Assembly (NCBI GenBank): GCA_035632095.1
Contig: DASQHM010000246.1
Span: 1-22,418, forward strand
Reading direction: 5' to 3'
Source of the DNA: DASQHM01 sp035632095
GTDB taxonomy: Bacteria > Pseudomonadota > Alphaproteobacteria > Ferrovibrionales > Ferrovibrionaceae
DNA: 22,418 nt
Numbering within the stretch: the first letter of the stretch is position 1; each line of letters starts with the position of its first letter. Shown piece by piece: positions 12,749-19,802 of the stretch. The translations under genes were made by a program, and so were the position numbers. The notes beneath the pieces are model-generated. The model worked only from the letters and a program-made list of their open reading frames with translations, was not told the origin of the DNA and did not search any database.

Positions 12749-13573
12749 TCAGATGTTCTGGCCTCTGGCAATCCTGGCCCTCAGACGGGCTTCGGTCGCT
12801 TCCAGGCTATCGTCGTTCGCCCTCGCGGGCGTCCGCCTTACGTCACTGCCGCCGGCGCCGGTGCCGCGGCGGGTCGTCTCGGCTGCAATACGCTCGCGGC
12901 CCTGGCGACGCTGGCGTTCCGCTGCGGCCGGTCCGCGCTGCAACGCCCGCTCGCCAAGCACGAGCTTGGCAATCTCGGTTCGCTTCGGGTTGACGCCGTT
13001 CCGGCGGTATTGCGCCAGACGGTCCTCGACTTCCTTGGAAATGTCCTTGAGACGGGGATGGTCGAGCAGGAACTCGCGGAACTCGGAACGGTCGGCGATG
13101 TCGGCCTGCTGAAACTGCATGACGCCGATCTGCTGCGAGATGCGCGCCTCGCTGCGCCGGGTGAGTAGTCTCGCAACTGCTTCAGGGCCTTCAAGTCTTG
13201 CCGCCTCTTCCTCTGCCGCCTCGCGCCGGGCCTCTGCGGCCGGGTCGGGCTGGTTGCGCACTCTCTCCAGTTCCTCGCGACGGGTGCGCTCCCGCGCCGC
13301 CTCTTCCTCTGCCGCTTTGGCCCGGTTGACTGCCTGCTGCACTCGCTCCCTTGCAGTGAGCTTGCGCGGCCGCTCGTCTACCTCAGACTCTTCCTCGTCT
13401 CCAACTTCGCCTTCACCTTCGGCGGCGGCGGCGTCATCGCCTTCCTGCTCACCTTCGGCGCCGGCAATCTCTGCGTCATCTGCTTCGGTCTCGGTGCCAA
13501 CTTCGGCCTGTTCCTCAACGTCGTCCTGGTCTTCAGCCTCGGCTTCGCCGGGCTGCTTCGGTGCTTTAGCCAT
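12749..13573 (-). CDS. capsid scaffolding protein-like, 274 aa
   Basis: ATG 13573 has GGAG 8 bases upstream. The protein has the layout of phage scaffolds: a very acidic, low-complexity N-terminus (about 9-70, rich in Glu, Asp, Ala). A charged coiled coil follows (about 75-150, with RERVQQAVNRAKAAEEEAAR), then a mixed helical part (FREFLLDHPRLKDISKEVED) and a basic C-terminal region (RRQGRERIAAETTRR, RARIARGQNI) suited to binding the capsid protein. It lies between portal and major capsid genes, the usual scaffold place. No protease motif is seen, so it is a plain scaffold rather than a protease fusion. The stop is followed directly by the capsid-gene hairpins. Confidence 0.8.
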   Translation of the reverse strand: MAKAPKQPGEAEAEDQDDVEEQAEVGTETEADDAEIAGAEGEQEGDDAAAAEGEGEVGDEEESEVDERPRKLTARERVQQAVNRAKAAEEEAARERTRREELERVRNQPDPAAEARREAAEEEAARLEGPEAVARLLTRRSEARISQQIGVMQFQQADIADRSEFREFLLDHPRLKDISKEVEDRLAQYRRNGVNPKRTEIAKLVLGERALQRGPAAAERQRRQGRERIAAETTRRGTGAGGSDVRRTPARANDDSLEATEARLRARIARGQNI

Positions 13574-13645
13574 CTACTTCTCCTCAGCCCCTAACGGGAG
13601 CCATTCGCAAGGGCGACTTACGGCCGCCAGTCGATGTCGTGAAGA

Positions 13646-13672
13646 TTGCTACCAGATTTTGCGGGCTGTCAA
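13646..13672 (-). promoter_or_regulatory. possible promoter upstream of the scaffold gene
   Basis: A perfect -35 hexamer, TTGACA (13672-13667), is followed after 15 bases by TAGCAA (13651-13646), preceded by TG as in an extended -10. The -10 match is poor and the spacer short. It lies in the 109-base gap between the HNH gene and the scaffold, where nothing else is encoded. Confidence 0.35.
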
Positions 13673-13682
13673 GCGACGGATG

Positions 13683-13928
13683 CTATGCAGGGTAGACGCC
13701 CGGCATCGCCGTCGTGTCGGCGCGGTCCATATTGCATTTGCGATGAACAGCCCGGAGATTCTCGATATTGCCGCCGCCGCCGTGCGATCTCGGAATTTTA
13801 TGGTCGATGGTACAAGACAGATCATCGAGCGGCTTGCGGTTCATCTGCCCGCCACAGATAGCGCACTTATTCCGCTGGCGCCGAGCCAGCCTTTCTCGCT
13901 TCTCTGAAGCATTCCAAACATGCGTCAT
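13683..13928 (-). CDS. HNH endonuclease, 81 aa
   Basis: Complete HNH fold motif: CAIC (residues 22-25), the IDHKIPRSHGG core (41-51, catalytic His 43), N-IENLRAVHRKC (54-65) with the second Cys/His metal site. The fold nicks or cuts DNA using one metal ion in a beta-beta-alpha-metal site. I choose ATG 13928 because AAGGA lies 7 bases upstream; two GTG codons further 5' are too close to it. Phage HNH proteins act as homing nucleases or assist packaging beside terminase. This one sits alone between portal and scaffold, which points to a homing-type insertion, although proximity to terL leaves a packaging role possible. It is short, as is usual for the free-standing type. Confidence 0.85.
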   Translation of the reverse strand: MTHVWNASEKRERLARRQRNKCAICGGQMNRKPLDDLSCTIDHKIPRSHGGGGNIENLRAVHRKCNMDRADTTAMPGVYPA

Positions 13929-13940
13929 CACCACGTCCTT

Positions 13941-16043
13941 TCACGTTTTCCGGGGCATCTGCAGCCCACCCGAACTCGGTAGTCGGTCTTGATGAATTGA
14001 ACCAGGGAAACCCTTCATCCGACTGACGCCGGGTTGCGCTCCTGGCCTTGGCGTGCCGGCAACGCCCGGTCCCGCGCCGCCGGGGACGCCCGGCTGCCCT
14101 TGCATCGCCTGCATCATGGCCATGGCGTTCTTGGCCTGCATCTGCTGCTGGTGCTGCTGCATGTGCACCTGGATGGTGCCGTGCGGGTCGCCCTTGGCCA
14201 TCTCCTTCATGTGTTCCTGCAGGTGCTTTGGGTCGTCATCCATCGGATGCACCGGCACGGCGAAGCCTGCCGCCAGCATCTCGTTCTCGAGCTTGGCGTC
14301 GATCGAAAGCTGGTCGCGCGGCGAGACGAAGACCAAGGGCGCGATGCGCGGGCCCAAAGCGTTCTCGAAAATCTGCTTCAGCACCGGCACGACGTTCAGC
14401 TCGTAGCCCTTGTACATTTCCTTCGGGATGCCGCGGGCGACGTTCAGCGCGGCGATCTGCTGCTGGATTTGCGAGGCGTTACGCGCCGCCTCGACACCGA
14501 GCCAGCGCAGCCAGATATTGGTGTTCATCTGCAGCGGCGGCACTTCCTCCATCTGCAGCCGCACGCCGAACTCGCCATACATCGGGATGGCAAGCGCGGT
14601 GTCGCGGTACTGGTGGTCGTATTCCATGAAGCGTTGCACCAGGGGCGTCAGGATGCCTTGCTCCAGCACGGTCACCGCGTCGGCGGTGGTGAGCAGGTCG
14701 ACCGACTGCTCCAGCACGATCTCGGCCTGGTTGCGCTTGGTCTTGTTGCCCGACGACTGCGGGATCATCGAGGGATTGACCGAGAGCTTCTGGAAGATGG
14801 TTTGCGTGAAGGCCGCGATCTTCACCATGCCCTGCTCGGTCTTGTCCGGGAACTCCATGAACTTGATGTTCTGCGGGTTGACTGGCCACACCGCGCCGAC
14901 ATCCATCACCAGATTGGCCCAGTTCGGATTGTTCACCGGGTCGGTCACGGTGATCGGCATCATCGAGTAGTGGCCGTTGTCGACCATCTCGTTCATTGTG
15001 TCGTTGGCGGCGAACTGCAGATCGGACGTGCCGCCGGCAAGCAGGCTCCGGCCCTTCATGGCGCCGGGTATCTTCTCCACCGGCACGCTGAGCACTGGGC
15101 AGCGGTCGCACCAGTAGGGGTTGAGCTTGGCACCCAAGATGCGCTTTTCGCCGCCGTAGAACACCTTGCAGAGACGCTGCTTGCCATCGACCTTGAGCTT
15201 GGTCCAGGTCTCGTAGATCAGGCTGTACTTGCCGCCGGCGCGGATGCCCGCCGCCTCGACCAGATCCTTCGCCACGTCCTTCCGATTGTCCTGCTGGCGG
15301 CGATCCATCGCCTCCATGAGACTTTTGCCAGCCGGTTCGTCGATCTCGCCTTCCTCGATAGCCTGCTTGATGCGCGCCTTCGACCAGCGCCGGATCAAAG
15401 TCACACTGCCGCCGCGGTCAAGCGCCTGTTCGATGCTGTCGGACGTGGCCGGCAGCACCAGCAGGTCCGAGTCGTGGATGACCTCGACGAATGGCCCGGC
15501 GTCTTCGATGGTCTCCTCGAAGATGGTCTCGACCTCGCCCTGCTCGGGATACTCCATGCCGTCGATCTCGACTGGCTTTGTTTCACGTGAAACAACATAG
15601 CGCTCGGTCGTCGACCAGCCGGCATAGATGCTGTACTGGCCTTCGATGTCGCCGGATTTGCAGAGCGCCGGCATGATCTCGGTGCGGAGCTTGGCGGTAT
15701 CGACATAGCGCTCCAAGAGCGCGACCGGCCGCTGCGGCGTGTCGCCGTTCATGCCGATGGCTTCGATGTAGCGGCCGGAGCGGGGGAATATCTGGTTGCA
15801 GAAGCGGGTTTTGCGGGCGTTCACCGCGATCGGGACGATGGGCAGGAAAATCTGGCTGTTGCCCTGGTAGAACTGCTTGCCGCCGAGCTTTTCGTTATAG
15901 CAGTCCCAATAATCGGCGGTGTCGTCGGCCCGCTCGCGCTGGTCGATGTAGCCTTCCTCGATGTCCTTGTAGAGATCGAGCAGCTTCTTCTTGATGCGCG
16001 GCCGGGTCGAAAGCTCGTCGTCGCGCGCCGTGCGCTTCGCCAT
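13941..16043 (-). CDS. portal protein, podovirus-type, 700 aa
   Basis: ATG 16043 has GAGG about 10 bases upstream. The size and layout fit portals of short-tailed phages: a helical N-terminus (RPRIKKKLLDLYKDIEEGYI then DYWDCYNEKLGGKQFYQGNS), FLPIVPIAVNARKTRFCNQI (about 66-85), a wing part with LINYETWTKL-like strands, then FAANDTMNEMVDNGHYSMMP (about 343-362) and the stem/crown helices with GNKTKRNQAEIVLEQSVDLL. The last 70 residues are unusual, with Gln/Met-rich HMQQHQQQMQAKNAMAMMQ and a Gly/Pro-rich tail. The portal forms the dodecameric ring through which terminase threads DNA. Its place after terL and before the scaffold is standard. The family call rests on these patterns and on context. 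Confidence 0.8.
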   Translation of the reverse strand: MAKRTARDDELSTRPRIKKKLLDLYKDIEEGYIDQRERADDTADYWDCYNEKLGGKQFYQGNSQIFLPIVPIAVNARKTRFCNQIFPRSGRYIEAIGMNGDTPQRPVALLERYVDTAKLRTEIMPALCKSGDIEGQYSIYAGWSTTERYVVSRETKPVEIDGMEYPEQGEVETIFEETIEDAGPFVEVIHDSDLLVLPATSDSIEQALDRGGSVTLIRRWSKARIKQAIEEGEIDEPAGKSLMEAMDRRQQDNRKDVAKDLVEAAGIRAGGKYSLIYETWTKLKVDGKQRLCKVFYGGEKRILGAKLNPYWCDRCPVLSVPVEKIPGAMKGRSLLAGGTSDLQFAANDTMNEMVDNGHYSMMPITVTDPVNNPNWANLVMDVGAVWPVNPQNIKFMEFPDKTEQGMVKIAAFTQTIFQKLSVNPSMIPQSSGNKTKRNQAEIVLEQSVDLLTTADAVTVLEQGILTPLVQRFMEYDHQYRDTALAIPMYGEFGVRLQMEEVPPLQMNTNIWLRWLGVEAARNASQIQQQIAALNVARGIPKEMYKGYELNVVPVLKQIFENALGPRIAPLVFVSPRDQLSIDAKLENEMLAAGFAVPVHPMDDDPKHLQEHMKEMAKGDPHGTIQVHMQQHQQQMQAKNAMAMMQAMQGQPGVPGGAGPGVAGTPRPGAQPGVSRMKGFPGSIHQDRLPSSGGLQMPRKT

Positions 16044-16069
16044 GGCCGCTCGACCTCAAAGGATGGGGA

Positions 16070-16348
16070 TCAGCCGGAGCCGCTGGCGAAGCCCTGGATC
16101 TGGCCGATCTTGGCATTGAGCAGCGCCGCCACCTGCGTCGCGAGCGTGGTGCAGGCGGTCGAGATATTGCCGGTGGTGGGCGCATCGGCGCCCGGTACCT
16201 GCACCGGGGCGCTATTGCCGCCGAGGGTGACCGCGCCGAAGAAATTGCCGACCTGCACCTGCAGCGTCTGCGCGCCCGGCACCGACATGGGGCCTGAACC
16301 GTCGCCAATCCAGTCGATGTTCACCAGCGCGCGAATTTGGTAGGCCAT
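16070..16348 (-). CDS. small virion-like protein, 92 aa, between terL and portal
   Basis: ATG 16348 lies one base after the terL stop, and the gene ends 27 bases before the portal start. The protein (MAYQIRALVNIDWIGDGSGP start) is beta-rich with a central QTLQVQVGNFFGAVTLGGNS and a final helix (CTTLATQVAALLNAKIGQIQ). It has no signal peptide or coiled coil. The composition resembles a small head-fibre, decoration or tail-assembly protein. A virion-type gene between terminase and portal is uncommon. Not recognised. Confidence 0.7.
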   Translation of the reverse strand: MAYQIRALVNIDWIGDGSGPMSVPGAQTLQVQVGNFFGAVTLGGNSAPVQVPGADAPTTGNISTACTTLATQVAALLNAKIGQIQGFASGSG

Positions 16349-16349
16349 G

Positions 16350-18335
16350 TCATCGCCCTTTCAATGCCGAGACATATTTCCGCCCGTCGGCGGTGGTGCG
16401 CCAATTAATCGCACTGTCCGAGCCCGATGTCGAGAGGCTTGCAATCGAGCCGGCGAAGCTCTCCAGCCCTTCCATGAGCACGCGGTAGGGGCCATCCTCG
16501 GCGAATTCGGCGAGACCGCCTTGCTTCAGGAGGGCTCGGGCATAACCGCCCGCGAAAGCTCGGCATGTCCAGCCGGCCCGGTGCGCCACAAGCAGAGCCG
16601 GATGCTGCCCGGCTCTTCCCTGAAGAAGACCTCGAAGGCCCGCACGTCCTTGATCTTCTGCAGTTCCCGAACGAATGTCGAGACGGCTTCTTTGAACGGC
16701 GGCGGCCAGTCCGACATTGTTAAATCGGTCGAAATGGATGGGAGGAGCGACAAGCCTGCAGGTTCGGTTGGCTTCAAGATTGGCCTCCTTGATCATGTCG
16801 GGCAGGATGACGGCAGGCTCGCCCTCGCGCACCCAGTCGTTGAACACGCGGAGCGTTCCCTGGGTGAACTGCACGAGTTGGGCGGTGACGATGGAATTGG
16901 TGGCGTTCAGGCAGAGCCACGCGGTCTCGCGGCCCTGCAATGCCAGGCTTTCGGAAATGTTCTGCTCGGTGAACTCATCGTAGATGGGCGCGCCCGGCCT
17001 GATCTTTTGCATGTAGGCGAGCGCGTTCGGCACGTCGATGCGGCCGGAGGGGAAGCTGAGCAGGCCCTGTTCGAGATCGGGCAGCGGCTTGGCGAAGACG
17101 ATCTCGCGGGCGGTGAAGAAGGGCTGCAGGCCGCGGATGAAGTCGCCCTTGCCCTTGGGCGCCTTCAAGGGCTGCAGCGGCAGCACGATGCCCTGGCGCA
17201 TGGCGCGCTGGCGGATCGGCTGCAGCGCCCATTGATTGAGACCGTCCTCCTCGAAGCCGATCTTCACCGGATCGTGCTCTTCGTTGGCGGCGAAGACGGC
17301 ATCGACAATTTGATCTGGAAGGAGAAATCGTCCCCAGGCATCCCATACCAGCAATCTATTTGCCAGCCAAGTTGCCGCAACGAATCCCGTGTGCGCTGCA
17401 GTAGCGCTAACTGTTCTGGCCGGATCGAAGATGCAGTAAACGGCCTGCCAGGACTTGGGTTGCGGCTCGACACGGAACATCTCCTTCTTGAACGGCTTGG
17501 TCTCCGGTGCGGTCGAGTTGCACATATAGTTCGACTGCCATTCGGCGCCGCGGCCGACCGAGTAGAGACGCTTCTTCTGCGCGTCGATCCATTCGAGCGG
17601 ATAGCGCGCCGGCCACGTGGCGCGCCGCTCGCCGGTGCTCAGATCCTTGTATTCGATCGGGTAGGTCTTTACTACAAATCCGGAGTCTGGATTTTTAAGG
17701 CGATTCGCAAGGCATTCAGGGTGCATATCGTTCGCCAACACACGAACTCGAAGGTTGGGCTCATCGCCCGAAGGTAGCAACTCTCCAAAGAACCAGCCTT
17801 GCACTTTGTCGCGCCCTTCAGGAGTTCGGACGGATTCAGCATCCTCGATGTCATCGGCGAGGATGAAATCGGGTCGGTAGTCTTCATTCTTGGTGCCTCT
17901 GATTGCCTGGTTGCGGCCCATGGCCTGGATGGTGATGCCGGTCGAGGTTTCGATCTTCTCGTCGCCCCAGGGCCTGCCGACCAGGTTGCCGTAGAGCTGG
18001 ATCAGCATGGCGTTCTTCTCGAACTGCCGCCTGACCGAATGCAGCCGCTCGCACGCCTTGTCCAAGGACGAGCCGACGAGGAGTGCGTGCCGGAAGTCGC
18101 GGTAGACGGACAGGATGGAGACGCCTTCCTCGGCGATCGAGGACTTGGCGCTGCCACGGAAGGCGAGCTGGCAGAGCGCCCGGATCATCCGCGAGTGGAA
18201 GTCGTCGATCAGCTCGTAGTGGAACTCTGGCGTCTCGTCGCCGTGGCGGTGCTTGAACAGCACCTGATGCGCCAGCCGGCGGTTGAGGCCGAGCTTGACG
18301 ACCTGGGAGTCGAGATCATTTGTCGGCGTGCTCAT
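16350..18335 (-). CDS. terL: terminase large subunit
   Basis: Packaging motor and nuclease. N-terminal ATPase: Walker A AFRGSAKSS (58-66), Walker B FILADDIED (158-166). C-terminal RNase-H-like nuclease: CIFDPARTV (301-309, catalytic Asp 304), KIGFEEDG (358-365), and a late AFAGGYAR followed by YRVLMEGLESF. The N-terminal extension before Walker A is short. ATG 18335 lies 20 bases inside the preceding gene without a good ribosome site, so coupling is likely. Residues about 540-603 have unusually low GC at third codon positions because the +1 frame is also open there and carries the expected bias. Despite this, the terminase frame keeps a C-terminal pattern typical of the family (GLRGLLQGRAGQHPALLVA). 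The small subunit is not recognised next to it. Confidence 0.9.
   Translation of the reverse strand: MSTPTNDLDSQVVKLGLNRRLAHQVLFKHRHGDETPEFHYELIDDFHSRMIRALCQLAFRGSAKSSIAEEGVSILSVYRDFRHALLVGSSLDKACERLHSVRRQFEKNAMLIQLYGNLVGRPWGDEKIETSTGITIQAMGRNQAIRGTKNEDYRPDFILADDIEDAESVRTPEGRDKVQGWFFGELLPSGDEPNLRVRVLANDMHPECLANRLKNPDSGFVVKTYPIEYKDLSTGERRATWPARYPLEWIDAQKKRLYSVGRGAEWQSNYMCNSTAPETKPFKKEMFRVEPQPKSWQAVYCIFDPARTVSATAAHTGFVAATWLANRLLVWDAWGRFLLPDQIVDAVFAANEEHDPVKIGFEEDGLNQWALQPIRQRAMRQGIVLPLQPLKAPKGKGDFIRGLQPFFTAREIVFAKPLPDLEQGLLSFPSGRIDVPNALAYMQKIRPGAPIYDEFTEQNISESLALQGRETAWLCLNATNSIVTAQLVQFTQGTLRVFNDWVREGEPAVILPDMIKEANLEANRTCRLVAPPIHFDRFNNVGLAAAVQRSRLDIRSGTAEDQGRAGLRGLLQGRAGQHPALLVAHRAGWTCRAFAGGYARALLKQGGLAEFAEDGPYRVLMEGLESFAGSIASLSTSGSDSAINWRTTADGRKYVSALKGR
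16526..16777 (-). CDS. possible overprinted gene inside terL (+1 frame), 83 or 63 aa
   Basis: This ORF runs inside terL in the +1 frame. A TTG at 16777 has AAGGAGG 6 bases upstream; an ATG at 16717 would give 63 residues but has no visible ribosome site. From ATG 16717 to TGA 16526 the third positions of this frame are about 80% GC by hand count, against about 50% for the terL frame, the reverse of the rest of terL. The 63-residue part is protein-like: helices with PFKEAVSTFVRELQKIKDV, then strands AFEVFFREEPGSIRLCLWR. No family is recognised. The alternative is a pair of compensating frameshifts in terL. Expression would yield a small soluble protein in the packaging cluster. Confidence 0.45.
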   Translation of the reverse strand: MKPTEPAGLSLLPSISTDLTMSDWPPPFKEAVSTFVRELQKIKDVRAFEVFFREEPGSIRLCLWRTGPAGHAELSRAVMPEPS

Positions 18336-18591
18336 TCAGGTAGCGCTCGATCCACTTCAACTTAGTCATTTCGAGCCAGCCGATGGCCTTTCCCATGTCC
18401 GCCGTGCCACTGGTAAGGTCTTCCCAGCGGCCGTCGTTCCGGCGCGCGATGACCACCATCCATTCGTAATCGCCGTTTTTGGCGTCGGCAAGCAGCTCTT
18501 CCAAGTTTCTAACGATGCCCTGCTGCACCTTGTCGGCCAGAACTTCGTCCTTGGTGACCAGCTTGACCGGTTCACTCTTCAAATTCGCCAC
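18316..18591 (-). CDS. hypothetical protein, 91 aa, directly upstream of terL
   Basis: GTG start at 18591 with AGGAG 9 bases upstream; the start overlaps the preceding gene by 20 bases and the end overlaps terL by 20 bases. The protein is mostly helical (KDEVLADKVQQGIVRNLEEL, about 14-33) with a short beta middle (EWMVVIARRNDGRWEDL) and a closing helix (LKWIERYLNEHADK). Its place is where a small terminase subunit is often found, but I see no helix-turn-helix and it is short for one. Unknown function. Confidence 0.7.
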   Translation of the reverse strand: MANLKSEPVKLVTKDEVLADKVQQGIVRNLEELLADAKNGDYEWMVVIARRNDGRWEDLTSGTADMGKAIGWLEMTKLKWIERYLNEHADK

Positions 18592-18757
18592 TGGCGCGCA
18601 CTCCTATGATCAACCGGATAAGCAACGGATCGCGTACCGGCTTGTCCAGCAAGGCGTCGATCCTGATCGGGTGGTTGAGCTTTGCCAAGGTCTCGTTCAG
18701 CGCCTTGGCCTGCGCCAGTGCCAGGGCCGCCAGATCGCTATTCGTCGTCATCCTCAT
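18572..18757 (-). CDS. hypothetical protein, 61 aa
   Basis: ATG 18757 has GGGGAG 4-5 bases upstream inside the end of the acidic microprotein gene, which it overlaps by 20 bases. A second ATG two codons later would give 59 residues. It is a small helical protein (SDLAALALAQAKALNETLAK, then RDPLLIRLIIGVRASGEFEE). No family is recognised. The tight overlaps on both sides support its being translated. Confidence 0.65.
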   Translation of the reverse strand: MRMTTNSDLAALALAQAKALNETLAKLNHPIRIDALLDKPVRDPLLIRLIIGVRASGEFEE

Positions 18758-18857
18758 CGCACTCCCCGTCCTCGTCCTGCGCCCAAGCCAGATCCCACGG
18801 ATAGGCGAGGGTATCGTCGTCCTCGTCGAACTCGATCCGCTGGTCTTCCGGCATCAT
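18738..18857 (-). CDS. extremely acidic microprotein, 39 aa
   Basis: ATG 18857 overlaps the stop of the KTSC gene (ATGA); a second ATG follows at once. Of 39 residues, 19 are Asp or Glu, with clusters FDEDDD (10-15), QDEDGE (27-32) and CDEDDDE (33-39) around a hydrophobic centre (LAYPWDLAWA). Third positions are mostly C or G and the frame ends in TAG at 18738. Such acidity is seen in DNA-mimic phage proteins such as Ocr, and also in metal-binding or tail-chaperone peptides. The mimic idea is inference only. The coupling to the upstream gene is the main support for it being real. Confidence 0.6.
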   Translation of the reverse strand: MMPEDQRIEFDEDDDTLAYPWDLAWAQDEDGECDEDDDE

Positions 18858-19066
18858 ATCTCGGTTCCGACATAGCGCTGCTTGATGTGGCGGTGCAGGT
18901 AAGCGCCCTTCGATGGGGCGTTGTGGAAGCCTTCGTAGACCTGCTCGGGCACGCCGGCATAGGCGTAGGTGCGGCCATTGCGAAAGCGGACAGTGAGCAC
19001 GCCGTCGTCATAGCGGTAGCCTTCGATGTTTGAGGATACGGCCGCGATGAACTCGCCAGGGCCCAT
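18854..19066 (-). CDS. KTSC-domain protein, 70 aa
   Basis: ATG 19066 overlaps the stop of the previous gene (TGATG). The sequence carries the KTSC domain signature: VSSNIEGYRYDDGVLTVRFR, NGRTYAYAGVPEQVYEGFHN, APSKGAYLHRHIKQRY. The domain is a small beta-rich unit found alone or in lysyl-tRNA synthetase-related and phage proteins. Its biochemical role is not settled, although nucleic-acid binding has been suggested. Here it lies between small accessory genes and terminase. Confidence 0.85.
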   Translation of the reverse strand: MGPGEFIAAVSSNIEGYRYDDGVLTVRFRNGRTYAYAGVPEQVYEGFHNAPSKGAYLHRHIKQRYVGTEI

Positions 19067-19248
19067 CAGCCGCAATCCTCCAGGCAGCCGCCTTCGCGAG
19101 CATGAACTTCATCCGGGGTCAGAACGGCAACTCCAGCAAACATTCCGTCTTCCAGCCCGCATCTGAACACGATCCCTCGGAATCTCATGGCAGCCTCAAT
19201 GGCTTCCTTCACACCGGGATCGGAAGGATCAATCAGGCGATCAATCAT
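19066..19248 (-). CDS. hypothetical protein, 60 aa
   Basis: ATG 19248 overlaps the stop of the 55-aa membrane protein (TGATG). A longer reading of this frame to 19380 is out of frame with that gene and looks like a shadow (Gly/Asp/His-rich), so I use the coupled ATG. The protein has a helix (SDPGVKEAIEAAMRFRGI) and two Cys near the C-terminus (GGCLEDCG), which could bind a metal or form a disulfide. No family is recognised. Confidence 0.65.
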   Translation of the reverse strand: MIDRLIDPSDPGVKEAIEAAMRFRGIVFRCGLEDGMFAGVAVLTPDEVHAREGGCLEDCG

Positions 19249-19415
19249 CAGCTCAGCAGCCAGAAGATCAGGTTGCCCATGAGCGCCAGGAAGGCCACCG
19301 CCATCGCTCCGGCCATGGTCGTGATCACCAGCGACATCGCCACCGCCTCGCCGGTCGAGAGATGCCGCCTCTGGTCCCATTCGGTTGCCTTATAGCTTAC
19401 GCCCAGCGTCCGCAT
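19248..19415 (-). CDS. small membrane protein, 55 aa, holin-like size
   Basis: ATG 19415 (AGGA a few bases upstream) to TGA 19248, overlapping its neighbours by 26 bases and by TGATG. An N-terminal polar stretch (MRTLGVSYKATEWDQRRH) is followed by one long hydrophobic helix (about 25-54: VAMSLVITTMAGAMAVAFLA, then LMGNLIFWLLS). The size and single long helix would fit a small holin, antiholin or other membrane accessory in a lysis group. This is only layout evidence. Confidence 0.6.
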   Translation of the reverse strand: MRTLGVSYKATEWDQRRHLSTGEAVAMSLVITTMAGAMAVAFLALMGNLIFWLLS

Positions 19416-19539
19416 CTTCCTGCTCCTCGTGCATCATGTCCCGGCTGCCGATCTCAAGCCAGTCTTCCCGGTCCTCGGACCAGAACGCCAGCGCCACTGC
19501 GGCCAAGCCGACGGCGCCGAGAACCCACCACCAGTTCAA
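19390..19539 (-). CDS. small membrane-anchored protein, 49 aa, TTG start
   Basis: TTG 19539 overlaps the stop of the lipoprotein gene (TTGA). The protein starts MNWWWVLGAVGLAAVALAFW, a single anchor, then SEDREDWLEIGSRDMMHEEQ and a charged end. The N-terminal Trp cluster and the charged cytoplasmic or periplasmic tail are unlike a holin. It pairs by position with the lipoprotein, so an envelope-linked pair is possible, but it lacks the long coiled coil of an Rz protein. The longer frame upstream is a shadow of the lipoprotein gene. Confidence 0.6.
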   Translation of the reverse strand: MNWWWVLGAVGLAAVALAFWSEDREDWLEIGSRDMMHEEQEDADAGRKL

Positions 19540-19802
19540 CGCGCCGGCGCCAGGGGCGCGAGCGGCGTAGCGGTCACCACGGGCTGTACGCCAGCCACCA
19601 CGTTGTCGCCGCCGCAGGACGAGCTCGAGTTGCCCATTCCGGTGCGGGCGAAGTGGATGTTGATCAGGCCCGGAGCATTGATGGCGAAGCAGGCAACTGC
19701 CGGGTCTTTCGCCAGGCCGTTCACCAATGCCGAGAGATCGGCCGAATTCATCGGCATGCAGCCGCCGAGGCCGAGCAGGCCAGCAACCAGGAGGCGTCTC
19801 AT
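19536..19802 (-). CDS. small lipoprotein, 88 aa
   Basis: ATG 19802 overlaps the previous stop (ATGA). The N-terminus is a lipoprotein signal: MRRLL, hydrophobic stretch, then LGGC, giving a lipidated Cys at residue 15. The mature part of about 74 residues includes LSALVNGLAKDPAVACFAIN and HFARTGMGNSSSSCGGDN (with two more Cys) and a Pro/Ala end (TPLAPLAPAR). It would face the periplasm on the inner or outer membrane. A lipoprotein next to a holin-like gene suggests lysis (an Rz1-type partner) or superinfection exclusion; nothing in the sequence decides this. Confidence 0.7.
   Translation of the reverse strand: MRRLLVAGLLGLGGCMPMNSADLSALVNGLAKDPAVACFAINAPGLINIHFARTGMGNSSSSCGGDNVVAGVQPVVTATPLAPLAPAR

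Noticed and set aside
11127..13112. Long plus-strand open frame opposite the capsid and scaffold genes
   Set aside because: Same antisense composition, spans three minus-strand genes and ignores their boundaries.
13119..13907. Serine-rich plus-strand open frame
   Set aside because: Mirror of the acidic, coiled-coil scaffold gene; no start signal.
14034..15590. Plus-strand open frame opposite the portal gene
   Set aside because: His/Leu/Arg/Asp-rich antisense shadow; the portal frame has clear structural features.
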